64,000 nt of DNA from Romanomermis culicivorax (GCA_963922205.1 CAWUHX010000087.1:620001-684000), one strand, 5' to 3'; positions 11,315 to 24,778 are shown, numbered from the stretch's first letter. Notes: a model not told the origin generated them from the sequence alone. A program made the numbers and translations.

Positions 11315-11534
11315 CAATAGTCTGTTTTCTTGAGATTTTGTAAATAATAAGAGCATAATTTTATATTTTTGTGAACAGTTTTTCTAGCAAAAGATTCTAC
11401 CGTAAAAGAGAATTGTTAATTGTTGAAATTTGTTAATTTGTAATTTTTATACTGTCAAAAAATGACAAAAGATGACAATGCTAATTTTTGTCATTTTTCG
11501 ATTTTCAAACATTTAATAAAAAACAGAGAATAGA
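11315..11534. mobile_element. MITE family M1, copy 4 (diverged)
   Basis: The copy starts CAATAGTCTGTTTTCTTGA and ends AATAAAAAACAGAGAATAG, with an interior containing CTAGCAAAAGATTCTACCGTAA that aligns with the GTGAAAAATTTTACAGTAA segment of other copies. It is shorter and more diverged. It lies ~165 bp upstream of the G1 start codon and could affect its promoter. Confidence 0.65.
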
Positions 11535-11698
11535 GACGGATACTACAGAATATTTTACACTGTCGGATGAATAAAAATTGGAATCGTAATCAGAAAAATT
11601 TATCACAGTTGATTCGGTCCAACGGTACTCTTTCTTTACTGATTGTGGTCCGATACCCTGAAACACTAATTGTGCTCATCTGGATTCATTTTAGAATC

Positions 11699-14600
11699 AT
11701 GAACAATTTTTCACATTTTATCAACAACAATAGCACAGTTGACAAAACGTGGGAGTGCAACTTCGTTGCTTCCGTTTATTGTACGTTCTCCATGATCTTC
11801 ATCATGTTCTATATACCATGCATATACTTGATCGTAACCGATAAATCCATCATCAGTCTGCCGTATTATCGGATATTAGTGTATATGGGAGTTTTAGATC
11901 TATTGACTTTGATATTGAATGGTCTGTATAGCAGTCTGTTGACTTACATCGGTCGCGACAGTTCATCCGACCGTGCAACTTTCGTTGTCAATAAATTTGC
12001 CGGCGGTTTCATGAATTCCGTGAACATAACTTACAACATGTGCGCCCATTTGCTGGCGTTCAATCGCTTCGTGGCAACTTGCTTCCCGATAAAATCGCAG
12101 ACGATCTTTTCGTTGAAAAATACGCACGTGATTCTATTTTTGTGTTCAATGCATAATCTTGCGGTATTTGTCGTCTATCTGACTCCGGGATTGAATTTCG
12201 TATATTCAATTGAAACGTTCAGTTGGGATTATGATCGCAACAGTATTTCGCGGAAGGCGTCGGAAGTGGAGTGCATGTACGATTCTATCCACGCTGTAGG
12301 CATGATTTTATGGTACATTGCTATAATCGCTGTTTTGAAGTTTCAGGTGGGAATTTTGTCGCTGTTCGTACAACACAAATCTATTTTCATGGTGCTATGG
12401 TACTGTCCATACAATGTATAACAAAGTTTTCTTTTAGAACCTCGAGGCACATTCGATTTAGCTGTCATTCTGGGCGGTACCGAGACATTAGAGCGCGAGA
12501 CAATAGAGCGCGGACATTAGAGCGCGAACATTAGAGCGCAGGACCATAGAGCGCAGGGACATTAGAGCGCAGGACAATAGAGCGCAGGGACTTTATAGCG
12601 CAGGACAATAGAGCGCAAGGACATTAGAGCGCGGGACAATAGAGCGCAGGGACATTAGAGCGCGGAACAATAGAGCGCAAGGACAATAGAGCACAAGGAC
12701 AATAGAGCGCAAGGACAACAGAGCGCAGGGCAATAGAGCGCGGACGGTAGAGCGCAGGGACATTAAAGCACGGACATTAGAGGGCAGGACAATAGAGCGC
12801 AGGGACAACAGAGCGCAGGGACAATAGAGCGCGGACATTAGAGCGCAGAACAATGCAGTAGCGGATGCAGGGAGCGCGGGCGGCTGCGCCCGGTACTCAC
12901 ATTCCAAAAATGAAACTTATAAAGATAATTTTCAAACGCAAATTATAAGAAATCTGCAAAACTTAATCAAATACTGTAGCCGAAATTTACTTTTTTCGAA
13001 TTTTTTCTTCTTTGTTCTTTAATCTATCATTTATTTTCTTGCCAGTTACCCCATTGTTTCGTTTTTTTGTCTCCTTTTTCGACAAGATTTTAAGAAAAAA
13101 AAGGAAAAAAAGAAAAAATATATCAATGCAATTAATTTAACAAAAATATAAAAAATGTAAAAAAATTTCCGCGTCTCCCCCGAAATAAATTCCTGGGTCG
13201 GGTACTGGGACGTTTGCAAAACGACTTAGCGAGTATAAAGGGCGAGATCAATGATTGTTTGAGTATTTAGTAAAAAGATGGGGTATGCAAATCTTTCACA
13301 CAAAAGTTGCGGAATACAGAAAAAACCGCAAATATTTGACCTTTGAAGCTTTGAATAAAATTGTTTCATTTTGTTATTTTCGAATTCATCTTAAATTTCT
13401 AACTCGCATTCAGAACCACAAGCAGTTTTTTGTCAGCTTTTCGAAACTTTGTCAACTTTTGAAATAAAGCTGCTTGCATAGTACTTCTTTTTCATGTTCG
13501 AAAACAATTTTTAAATTTGCGTTCATTCAGATCACGGAACGTTGGTTAAATTTTTTTCAAACCAACAGATGCGCTCTAATGTTCCTGCGCTCTAATGTCC
13601 GCGCTCTAATGTCCGCGCTCTATTGTCCCGCGCTCTAATGTCCGGTCACAATTCTGGGCAACTAAAGCTGTTTTCCACTTTAGTCGTTTTTTTTCAAAAT
13701 ATTCCGTTCACGTTGTGATTTTGAGTATCTGATAAAAATTCCAAGATATGACTGTTACATTAAGGCGTTTAGTGCACAAAACTGCATAATAAAATTTAAT
13801 TGATGTTCGTCGACTTTTGGAATCATAAAGAATATCTTTGCTAATTGGATTCTGTAATTCTTCATAACATTAAAGACTCAATAGCATGTTAAAAAGTCTG
13901 CCTTCTCTGATATATCCCTTGAGAAATCACCAAAAAAGCGATATCGTCAAATTCGTTCACAAAATGATTTTGATATAGAGTTTTTTCTAAAAAAATTGGT
14001 GCAATGCTCTTGCAATGCAATGCAATGCTATACCTGAACATAGAGAAGGTATGACTTGTACTTACATTTTTTACCATAAAAACGCAGTTCAAGAAAACTA
14101 CGCAAAAATTGATCTGCAAGTTTAAAAAGCATGTTTTTAAAATAGATCTCAGCCAGATATACCGACGGATAGCCAAAAAAGTTATTCCTGGGGTGCGAGT
14201 CAAACACTTATTTGGGGAAGCCGATCAATTTTTGGGTAAATTCAAAGTACCTATCCCCCACGTCGATGTATGAACATAACTACGTCTGTTTTGTTTTCAG
14301 GAAACCCTTACGTCATTCTAATAGGAAAGATTTGAGCTTGAATGACAATCATTCGGCTAACAGCATTTAAAATTCTACTCAAAAGTTTCGTCTGACAGAT
14401 TCTCATTGCAACACTTACAAATTTTTTTTGTTACAAACTAATTTACAAATTTACAAACTTGCTTAGTAAATTTTTAAATTAGTCGTCGAATATAAAATGA
14501 AAAAAAAGTTGAAATTGAATCCGTTAGGTCAATTTGCTAAAGTTGAAATCATCACTATATCTTTCTGAGAAATTTTTTTGGCCCTGGATTGACGATAGTT

Positions 14601-16568
14601 CATTGGGTTTTTTAATCTTTTAGTCAAAACGAACTTGCCTACAACAGGCCAATCGACGTCGCAATCGTGAATTAAAAGTTCTGCTACAGGCAATGATTGT
14701 TTCTTCATTGGTCATTCTGACTGAAGGACTATTTTTCATCGTTGCCAACAATCCGCAAGCCAAATGGTCTCGTTTCATTTCGAATATGGTTTGGCTGACG
14801 TGTGCCGGGAGCAATGCTTTGGTTTATCTGGGTTTCAATAGGTAGTCAGTAATTTTTGACCCTAAAAATTCTACCATGAACTTCGAGAGCTCGTATTTAA
14901 CTAAGATTGAAGCGATAATAAGTGGTCCGAAAAGTACATCCAACAATAAGTGAAGCAATCTGAGTTTCTCTCGTCTGCAAATTTTATCTAGCGTTACAGA
15001 TAAAAATTTTTATTACATGTTCGAATATCACAGACTGGTTGATAATTTGATTTGGCAGTTTTCCAAATAATTTTGATGACTGTTCAAGCTGATTCAAATT
15101 TCCGAGCAAAATAAAACCCATCAGTTTTGGGGTTTTCATTTTTTGACAGATTCAAGAAAAATTCGAAATATTCGCGGTAGTTCAATTCCAGAGAAGATAC
15201 CGCAAAGTTTGGTTCAAAACGAAAAAAGTTCAAGAAGATCCTTATCCATGCAAACCCGATTTAGTTTAAATTTGGATCATTCTGCAGCTTTCAATTAATT
15301 TCATAAACAAAGCTTCCCTGGAAACAGTACTTTGATTGAGAAGTATGAAAACTAATGATTGTAGTTCAGAAACGAAATTGTGTATTGCGTTCAATTTCCA
15401 TCGACGGAAAAGCTTTTTTACTGTAAGCTTACATTGCAATAGCGCAATTCGGCTAATTTCTAAAGCAGAAATTGCGTATATCAGTGATTTACTATAAATG
15501 AATACAGTTCATACTTCGGTGATAAACTACAGTACATATAATATTGGATGAACTCAATCATAGAGTACTAAACTGCTGGAGATTAACAGCATAAAAAACA
15601 TAAAAAAGAAGTTCACGACTATCGTGTTTATTGCAACTGGCACCTGACTTTTTTGACGAGCCGTATTTTGAACCGTTCTGTGGTGCAAGCAATCAAAATA
15701 GGATGGAGGCTCTCTCCGGAGATTTTCGAACATAGCAAGTTAGAAAAAATATAACAGGGTTTTTTGTGGATACTGATTCTATATTTCGTATGAAACTGTA
15801 AACTGGTAGCTTTCCTATGTGTGTTATAGTGTCTTTTTGAATACTAATCATCTGTTTGGGGACCCAACAATTTTCACGTTTTCAGACAGAATACAAGAAA
15901 CATTCAAAGTTCGGTTTCAGAAAATTTTGTTCACATAATATAGTTTTTCTGAGGACCGGTACGCTGGCTGCCAGATTATGATACCAGCCAAATTTCTGGA
16001 CGGACATGCCTGCAGCATCGGTGTACACTACACTATTTGTCATACAGAGAGCAGATTCTCACTTTTTTGTGTCGAAAATTAGTGCAGTTTCGGATACTAT
16101 TTGTGAAGACTGAAGTAAAATTGTGGATTTCCAAATTATTTTGAGAAAAAAATACGGTATGTAGGAAATTTGACGTTTCTGGTACCGAATTTGCATGTAA
16201 AATATGCAAGAATTGAATTCAAACACTAGACTTCAAAGTGAAAAATATAGTTGGGAAGTGTAGCGCTGTGCTGGATTTTGAAGTTCTGCTGCAACCACAA
16301 TTTCCTTACTTTATATAATTGAATCGTATAAACAGACGCTCGTTTGTTACTTTTTCGTGGGAATTTTTAAAAATTTTGTACGTACTATCTAACGTCCTAG
16401 CCTCTATAACTTTTGAGCTTTAGGCAACTGTTAAGCACTTTTGTTTTTGACAAACAATATACTTCTTTGAATTTCAGCACGTTGAGAAGGAAAGCGTTAG
16501 ATTTGATGAAATGGAAAAGTAGAAGAATGGTTGAAACATTGTTTATTGTAGGTCACAATAGAGCTTGA
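11699..16568 (+). CDS. Serpentine chemoreceptor-like GPCR G1 (Srt/Srx-like), three exons
   Basis: The product is a 318-residue seven-helix receptor, probably a chemosensory receptor of the plasma membrane or cilium; the ligand is unknown. Exons are 11699-12346, 14624-14841 and 16478-16568, joined in phases 0 and 2 with GT..AG borders. I chose ATG 11699 because paralogues start at the equivalent MNNF/MNNS and a TTTTAG acceptor-like site lies just upstream; the frame is open back to 11567. Visible features are N-linked sites near the N-terminus, WECNFVAS before TM1, YYRILVYMGVLDLL at TM2, FNRFVATCFP after TM3, FSWDYD in the second extracellular loop, RRRNRELKVLLQA before TM6 and a [16 protein letters not shown] junction after TM7. 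AATAAA lies at 16621. Intron 1 (2277 bp) contains a foldback element. Confidence 0.88.
12467..13659. mobile_element. Foldback element FB-a with 9-bp target duplication
   Basis: ATTCTGGGC occurs at 12467-12475 and 13651-13659, directly flanking an element of 1175 bp (12476-13650). The left arm (about 12482-12860) consists of ~25 tandem copies of a 13-17-bp unit such as GGACAATAGAGCGCAG or GGACATTAGAGCGC. The right arm (about 13571-13645) holds about five units of the complement, GCGCTCTAATGTCC. Ends are GGTACCGAGACATTAG and the complement of TGTGACCGGACATTAG. The ~700-bp centre is AT-rich with no recognisable protein. Long inverted arms of short tandem repeats plus 9-bp duplications are the hallmarks of Drosophila FB elements and some Mutator-like elements. 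The insertion is in intron 1 of G1. Confidence 0.85.
14842..16477. other. G1 intron 2, no other feature
   Basis: This 1636-bp intron runs from a GTAGTC donor to a GAATTTCAG acceptor. I see no repeat, nested gene or structured RNA in it. Confidence 0.6.
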
Positions 16569-18977
16569 GAATTGGATACATCCATTTTATACGTGATTTA
16601 AAATCCCTTTAAATTCTTCTAATAAAAGATGTTGTTGTTCAATCAGTTGACTGATTTGTACTTGGTTATTACATAAATGCTCGTGTTTGTGAAAGTGAAA
16701 CAAGTCAAATTTGATAGTTTTTCAAGTCAGCAGTTTCCTGATGTAGAACTCGTATTAAATCCCCAAAATTCGTAGAATTTGTGAATAATGAAATTGAAAA
16801 GTGAATACTATTTTTTATATTTTCAACCGCAGGTCAGTCGGTATTGGAAATTCGTGATTATTCTCAAATAAACTTTATCTATTTTTGAGTACGAAATTCC
16901 GCAGTTGATGCTTTGAGTGAATGATTTCAATTTTTCTGGAAGCTTTTCAAGAGGGGCTATAGCAGCATCTAGTTAAACAATCTAATTTTTCATCTTTAAC
17001 CAAGAATTCATCCTTTTTTCGGTTTGCTTTAGCTACAAGTTGTGACACTGTATTTGATATTTGTATATTTGTGAACTTTCTAATGCTATTCTGAATACAG
17101 CACTTTGAGGTATAATTGGAATTACATTTCGCTCACAACCATTTCTTTTTTGACTCCTTAGCTCCAATCACGAACCAGTGTCGTATCAGGTGTGACTATT
17201 CAAATCAAAGCTTAAGGTAGAAAGGCAGCATACCCATGGACTGAAAATCATTGCTGTACTGTGTTTCCCCCCATTTTATATGATTTCGTAATTTCGTGTC
17301 GATTTTGGAAAGACACCCGCAGGTACGCGCCCTAACAAACATAGCGGACCATTCCGAGGTTATTAGTGAAGGTTTCAGATTCGGTAGGTGTGCGCGTGAG
17401 TTTTCATTATTATTATTAGTCATTGTTCCCTCTGCTTTTGTTTAGTGCTCCTATTTCTAATTAGAAGTTAAGCATAGTCCAAATTGAGGAACGTTAGGTT
17501 TGCCAATTTGGCTGTAAGTCTTTGGGTAATTAGTTCTCTGCCTCGACCAGTTCAGATAAGCATTGGGTGGTTGAAAGCCCGTGCATTAAGGTCGATCCCT
17601 GGCTACCTCTCCTGTCGATTCTTCATTCTTTTCCGACTCACGGACTAAAACAGGTAACGGCCTGAGGGATCCTTAAGTCCTCCTTTATTTAAAATTTAAC
17701 AATATCAGTCCTCCGGGCGAAATGTGTGTGCCGGCATTCAACATGTGCCTTGGTATACACAACGTGAGCAGTTATTTTGTTTGCTCAACTAAACATGGGA
17801 CAAAAGACGAGCCCTTCGAAATCTGAAAAATGCACAAGTTACATGGATAGATCATAAAATTCATTGTAGCTTTTCGTACATGCAGCAGTTGAAATTTCAT
17901 CTATTTCTGGTATCTGAAAATTTCTCATTAATCAGTGATAAATTAAATGCTCAGCTCTTTCGAATTAAACCCTAAAAAAAACAAGTGATTTCTGTTTTGA
18001 TTAATAGTGGCGTGATGGTCACATATAATGTGCTTCATTTAGATAATAAACAACTTGCAGCCATTATTTTTTAAGATTAACTGTGGCAATTAAGGCTACT
18101 AAAAAAGCAAACGCCAGCCTGCAATGCGTGGTCATCACATTTTTATAGATTTTTACGGATTTTTTCTTTGTTTTTTTCGACTTTCATTTGAAAATCAATG
18201 GCATATAGAGAAAAATTTGAATATGGTTCATCAAAGTTAATTTCACGAACTCACTGTATAATGAGTTTTTGAAAACTATCCCGCATATTTTTTCTATTCA
18301 TTTAATAAATATATGCAAGTTCAATATAAGTTCAAATTTTAGATGATCTCATTAAGAATCAAATGATTGAGATGCATATCTCATTCATGAATTAACATCT
18401 GTGACGCTTAAAAATGAAGTTGCTCTCTAAAAATCTGTTCTTCTTGCAAGGATTGTGAGTAATCAGTGGAAAGCAAGTACTATATTCTATCATTCCGATT
18501 TGTCATTTTCAAATGAGCCTCGAAAAGCAAAATAATCTATAGGAACGATAGTGAGCAGACAAACCTGCATCGGAGGCCGAAATGGTTTTTCTCAATTCAT
18601 TTGCCTAAAGCTCTATTCAGAAGTAAAAAATCCGAGGATTTTTGTCGGCGACAGTCGCCGACCGCACTTCTGAAGTGGGCTTAACTGCTAGAGTCAACTC
18701 GAGAAAAAAGGTTTCTATACGCAATTTGCACGCATGAATATTTCTCAACACCAAGGCTAATTTGGAAAAATAGACCATAGGCATCATATGGACTAAAAGT
18801 TCGTCAGCGCACACAAACAACTTTTACCAATTTTTTGAGAAAAAATTCTATGGTGAAAGCTTTTTGTAAAATATTTTGACGATAGTGATAATTATGTCAT
18901 TTTTTTCTATTTAAAAACGTTGTATCAAAAAAGGACTAAAGCTCTCATTACATCATCAATCCAGGTGAATGCTATCA
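16569..18977. other. Intergenic G1-G2; possible tRNA-derived repeat at ~17540-17630
   Basis: There is no gene-like frame. Near 17540-17630 a segment contains ATAAGCATTGGGTGG and, about 40 bp on, AAGGTCGATCCCTGGC, which loosely resemble the A and B boxes of a tRNA-type promoter and could be a degenerate SINE. Half of an M1 MITE lies at about 18830-18945 (TTTGACGATAGTGATAATTATGTCA then a degraded terminus). Confidence 0.35.
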
Positions 18978-19212
18978 CTATAGTCTGTTTTTTAACGATT
19001 GTAAATTGAAAATGACGAAAAAGTTCCTACCCCAAAATCGTTCACACAAAGCTATTACTACATGATTTCCTGCTTCAAAATTTGTTGAGTAGGCTCATAA
19101 AATTTTCGAGTAGCCTGTGGCATACAGTGTAGCGGTAAATCGCAAAATTATAAAATAGTACATGCTTTCCATTTTTTAGATTTACAAGCATTTCAGGAAA
19201 AATAGGCTGTAT
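18978..19212. mobile_element. MITE family M1, copy 5
   Basis: The copy starts CTATAGTCTGTTTTTTAACG and ends CATTTCAGGAAAAATAGGCTGTA, with an interior in the opposite orientation to copy 1 and considerable divergence. It lies ~400 bp upstream of G2. Confidence 0.7.
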
Positions 19213-19618
19213 GTTGATTGAACTACTGTGTTAAAATTCCTCATTGTCCGTCTATTTCCAAACAACTAGTTGTGTAGGCCCGAAAATTTTCAATTTGGTG
19301 CGACAGATGGTTTTGCAGAAAATTCTTATAATAGGAAACTGTAATTGCTCAACAGTTTTATAATTCCTTTTTTAACAGACTATGAGTCCTCATCAAAATC
19401 GACAAAGATAACCATTGCTCAAAAACCCACCCCTTCATTATGCGGTAGAAAATTCAAATTTTTACTCGATTAACTCGTAAGTTACTTATGATGTTATACT
19501 GTACAACTTGCCTGGTGTCAATCCACCTTATAACGTTACTATGTTATAGCATTACTTCCTAAGTTTAGGCTTAGGGCGAGGCTATGCTAGGCTTATTTTT
19601 TTGTATTTCGTCAGCAGC

Positions 19619-22377
19619 ATGAATAATTTTACACAAATAACATATGGAATTGGTACAAACAACAGCACATGGGAGTGCAACTTTGTTGCATCTGTGTACT
19701 TAATATTTTCTATCTTCTGCATAACATTTTATGTACTTTGTATTTATTTGATCTTAACGGACAAATCTATCATCAAGCAATCCTATTATCGCATATTAAT
19801 ATTCATGGGAGTTTTGGACTTACTGATTTTAATATTCAACGGCTTATATAGCAGTTTCGCAACTTACATTAGGATTGACGCTTCACCCAACAAGATAATG
19901 TGCTTTATCAATAAATTCGTCGGTGGTTTCATGAATTCGGTGGACATTACTTACATCCTGTGTGCCAATTTATTAGCTTTCAACCGTTTTATGGTCATTT
20001 GCTTCCCAACAGTTTCAAATCGAATTTTTTCGTTGAAAAATTCCAACAGAATTTTATTCTTTTGCACAGTACACAATCTCGTTTTGTTTATTGGTTACCT
20101 GATGCCGGGTTTGAATTTCATATATTCGATTAAAACGTTTAGTTGGGATTACGATACCAATGACATTTCCAGTGGAGCATCTCAAATCGAGAGCATATAC
20201 GATGCTGCCCATACTACTGGAATGACTTTCTGGTATACTGCAATATTCGTACTATTAAAGCTGAAAGTGAGTTGATTTTCGATAATAATTTGTGTAACGT
20301 ACCACCAGTATCTAAGCTTTGTACACTTTCACGTTCACTGTCTGAAAAGTTTTTGAATATTTCTTTCGAATTAGATGTGCTTCAAAAGCGCAAATCTATC
20401 AGTTTTAGACACTTATGTTACAAAAAAGACTAGTACCGTATCTCTGTCGACAATTAAAAATTTTAAATTAGCCGGACAAGGGTATGCAGATGTGTGAGCT
20501 AGGTAGACCACGAATAGATCAAGGAATGATGGCGAATAATTAACCCAATGACGTTTCCAAAAGAACAACTACATCGTTCGGCGAAATGTATTGAAACTCA
20601 TTCAAACACGTCAGACCAGCTAAATTTAAAAACACACTGTTGTATTGGAAATCGAATTTAAGAACAACATCTTGATTGTAGTCCCAGCTTGAAATATTTC
20701 ATAGGAGAAGTTAAAATGATTCCAGTCTTCAACTGATATGAAGTCTGACACTATTGCTCCGACATCACGGTTGAATTGTGTTAGTTTTGTGACGATAAGC
20801 TGTATCCTGGTTGAAACGTCACCTCTGCTCCTTGAAGATCCTTTACCCACAATGTTTAGCTATTTTGCGTCCACTCTGACGCCTATAAGGTAAATGTAAG
20901 ATTGTTTTTCCACACTAGGAAACGCCCATCTGAGGACGTTCAATCATACGATAATTTTTTCAGCATATCTCTTAAAAGCCATTGTTGCTGATATCGAATT
21001 GAGATCGTGCTAAGATCGAGCACAGCTCAAACTTAGCAATCTTAGCAAAATCGTGCCATGGTCTGATTTAACCGCTCCATCAAAGGAATTGTTTTTTGAC
21101 GTGACTGTTTTCTGCTTCCCATCAACCGAACACTGCATGCTAGAAGCTTTTATTTGATGTTGACTTCAGTCTATTCATTGGCAATTAGACCTCGTTGTAC
21201 AAAACCTGCATCGTATACCGGAATATTTTTTTAAATTGTTCTCAGAACTACTGTGCGCAAGGTTTTTTATAATTTATATAGATATCTTTCTGCCCTTCGA
21301 GGCACATTTAAAAAATATGTTATAGATTACGCTCACAAGAGAATGAATTAAACATAATGCTTATATTCCAAATTTGTAACGAAAATTAAATGTTTGAACT
21401 TTTCAGTCGAAACGCGTCAGCCTCATTCGCATCAATCGACATCGCAATCGTGAAATGAAAGTTCTTCTGCAAGCTGTGATTGTTTCGTCGATGATTATTG
21501 TGACTGAGGCCTTGTTCTTTATTGTTCCCAATGATCCGCAAGTCAAATGGCCTCGTTTTATCTCAAATATGCTATGGCTGACATGTTCAGGGATAAACGC
21601 CTTCATTTACTTGGGCTTCAATAGGTAACTTGAATCTAGTAAATTTCAGAGTCAAAGTCAATATTTTAAGAATTGATCCATAGGTTCGATACTAAAACGG
21701 TAATTTGGTGAAAAAACTTGTCACAAATCTTATTGCATCTCACTTAGTTCGCTTGAATATACAAAAGTTGATTCACTAAAACGTAGATTACAATGAATGA
21801 GAAAAATCAAACTAACCAGGAAACTATCTCCAGTGAAAAGTTGCTGCGATAGGAGTATTTACTATGGTATGCCATTTTATCCAAATTCTAGTGTGAATGA
21901 AACCCACCGGGAAGAACGAATTATGTAACACTATTCAACTCGCTTCGGGTATCGAATATGCACAAACTTGTCCCATAAAAGAATTTCCACCGGAGAACGT
22001 TCCCATATAAGTGTAGAAGAATTATATGAGCGTACATATTCAATCAAACAGTGAGGTTCAGTTCTATATATGTTAGTTATAAAAATCACTAAAGATCCAA
22101 AAATTGGTCTAAGTGCAATGCTGATCAAAGTCGCTACTTCTGCATTCTTATAAGAACTGCAAACTTATAATTTCAAAGGTGTGAAAGTAATAGCAAACGG
22201 GAGCAACTTCTTAGATGATCCAGGAAATTCGTACCTGTTAATCTTCTTGTTGATCAATATTTTTCCGTGAATTTTAGCACATTGAGGCGAAAAGCTTTAC
22301 GCGTAATGAAATTGAAGAAAATTACAATGGTAAAAGCGTTGTTTACGATTGGTCATTACGGATCGACTAGAAGCTGA
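19619..22377 (+). CDS. Serpentine chemoreceptor-like GPCR G2 (Srt/Srx-like), three exons
   Basis: This is a 321-residue paralogue of G1. Exons are 19619-20266, 21407-21624 and 22278-22377, with donors GTGAGT and GTAACT and acceptors TTTTCAG and ATTTTAG. The start at 19619 gives MNNF, matching G1, although the frame is open back to 19601. Shared landmarks are WECNFVAS, YYRILIFMGVLDLL, FNRFMVICFP, FSWDYD, RHRNREMKVLLQA, SGINAFIYLGFNR and STLRRKAL. Exon 1 and exon 2 have exactly the lengths of G1 (648 and 218 nt). A 74-codon frame on the other strand of intron 1 (20850-20626) has no recognisable domain. The ligand is unknown; the role is inferred from family resemblance only. Confidence 0.88.
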
Positions 22378-23215
22378 TTATACGATTTAAATCGCGGAAC
22401 CTGTTATAATTATTAGTGGATTGCAATGTAAAAGCATCGATTGCTGATAAGGGAAAAATACAAATTTACAAAGAGTAAAGTAAATGTCATAATCTGTTCA
22501 TACAATACTTCATTCTTCGCAGCAGCGTTATCTTTGTCTTCTCCTGATGAATAAGAAAAACGTGACTGTTGGCATCAATGGGGAGCAACATTACGAGAAT
22601 ATAAATAGCTCGAGTCAACATCATGCATATTAATTGAAAGACAATCAAATTAAAGAAAACTAATTTGGTTAGAGTGGGGCCATGAATTATATAACCGAGT
22701 TCACTATTGCTTTCATTATTACACGCGATAATAGTCTAATGAGTAGGCTGTGATAAGGCCTTCGAACGCTCATTCTAATGAGTGAGTAGACCTTCAAACG
22801 CCTAATTGTTCTAGTTGAACTCACAGTGATTTTGAAAGCCAATTCTATTCAATTTTTTTCTCGGAACCTTTAGAAATCGTTTTGTAATCGTTGAAAGCCT
22901 AAAACAGAAGAAATGTTTGAAGAGTAAGTAGTTTGTCACAGGTTAATGTAAAATCAGCATGAATATTAGGGGGTGCTTTGTTCTTCTCCATCTTGCAAAC
23001 AACTGAGCCAAGTTTCTCAGTTTCTCAAACGAATGTTTTGTTAGAGGGTAAATTCTCTGACCTTTGGTTCTATCATTATTCTTCCTATAGGTCTTTGTGT
23101 AGAAGAAGGTTCAGTTTTCACTAGGTAAAGTATTTTTGTAACGAGATTAGTGTTATTCATATTTTTGACCCTAAAATTCTTGTATTTTTGCATAGATTTT
23201 CAAAGTTTATTATTT
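22378..23215. other. Intergenic downstream of G2, no gene seen
   Basis: No frame, repeat or structured element is evident. A short direct repeat of the type AGTAGGCTGTGATAAGGCCTTCGAACGC / AGTAGACCTTCAAACGCC lies at 22740-22805. Confidence 0.5.
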
Positions 23216-24778
23216 GAGCAAACGATTGTGTCTGGCGTCCATCCTAACTTGGCGTCTGTCCTGACTCGGCGTCCGTCTTAACTTGGCGTCCATCCTAACT
23301 TGGCGTATTATAAGCTTTGGATCAAAATCAACCCAAATTCACTCTTAGTTCATTATTGAAAAACATGCATTTACGAGTAATACACATAAATCATTACAGT
23401 TGTAGGAGTTATTCAATATACGTAAATTTTACTCATATTTTTCAATACATAGAAACAATTTGCCAATGAAGAAAGCACATAATTTCACAAAGAAATATTG
23501 CATTTTTGCATGCAAACTCGTAGGTTCCCAGAATTTCTAACACTGAATAAATTATCTATGTTCTCAAAATCTAACAGACTTCCGTGAAAATGTTCATTTG
23601 AATTTGTCTTTTTAAATATATTTAATCCATTGCGCTGTTCTCTAAAATACGGGTGATTTTGGAGAAGCAAAGAGAATCGGAAGAAGCAAAGAGATGGCCC
23701 GATAAATCGTTACAATCCATTCATATTTTCTTCTTAGCTCTTTCTTTACCTCATTTCTCATATTGTATTTTCATTTATTTTTTATTTAATCGTTTAAACT
23801 TTTTCATTGGTTGAGTATGTAAAGTGGGAGGGCCCGAAAAAGACAGGATAGAGGACAGAATGAAGGAAGGAGGAATATGACTATACAAAAAATTCAAAAT
23901 AATTTCTTGATAAACTAGGGATCAACTCTCAGCTCCATAATCCCAGAGTTCTGAGCTGCTTTGCTGCTTCGTTGCTCTGGCAGAGCAGATATGGATGAAG
24001 GTGATCTGGAGCTCCGTACATTTTTGTCAGTCAGTTTACCGTAGTTTACATAGCTGAAAGGAATGCGACAAATAAATCCTTGGTTAATTATGGTTGATTT
24101 TTTGACTCCTGTCTTGTTACTTAATCCCATGTTATTCCCATCGTGCTCTGTTGGAGAGGGCCGCGGCTCCACTTGATTCTCCAGTATGGTAGCTGATTTT
24201 TCCCATTCATCTTATTTTCATCTTTTTTTGTTCACTTTTCTTTGTATTCTTTTTCTCTTTAATTTTTTTGTCTGTTCTTCCGTTTCTCATTTCTTCCTCC
24301 TTCTATTTTCCCTTCCATTTTCTCTATTACTCTCTTTTATCCATTTAGCATCTGGTTAGTAGTGTAATAAAATGTTGATGTATAAAATTGTATTAATGCA
24401 GTTAGTACACAAATTATAGATGGAGATAACTACATTAAGAGTCTCAGAGGAGAAAAAGAAAGATAAAATGTAATAAAGTTAAACAAAAGAACAGATACAG
24501 ATAAATTCGAAAACCAAAAAAATGAAAAAATGAAAGAATCAAGTTAATATTGATTATGTAATGCATTGGACGCCAAGTTTGCACAGACGCCAAGTTAGGA
24601 TTTTTTTCTTCAACACTGGACGCCAAGTTGAGACAAATGCTAAGTTAGAATGAACGCCAAGTTGAGATTTCTACATTTAGCCTCAAATATCGCATTGGAC
24701 GCCAAGTTAGGACGGACTTCAAGTTAGGACGGACGCCAACTTGGGACGGACGCCAAGTTGGGATAGAACGGAGCAAAC
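23216..24778. mobile_element. Foldback element FB-b with 8-bp target duplication
   Basis: GAGCAAAC occurs at 23216-23223 and 24771-24778, flanking 1547 bp (23224-24770). The left arm (about 23230-23312) has five units of the type CTAACTTGGCGTCCAT. The right arm (about 24568-24766) carries about eight units of the complement, GGACGCCAAGTTAGGA, some separated by unrelated AT-rich spacers. The centre contains a GC-richer stretch near 24140-24170 and no recognisable coding region. It has the same architecture as FB-a but a different repeat unit and the opposite arm asymmetry. Confidence 0.8.

Noticed and set aside
12593-12907. 104-codon frame on - with Leu/Cys/Ala repeats.
   Set aside because: It is the translation of the tandem repeat arm of foldback element FB-a, not a protein gene.
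12467-13659. CRISPR-like array of short repeats.
   Set aside because: Units are contiguous without unique spacers, the arms are inverted relative to each other and the context is a eukaryotic intron.
17205-17423. 72-codon - frame as a small gene.
   Set aside because: No signal, domain or splice context, and composition is like the surroundings.
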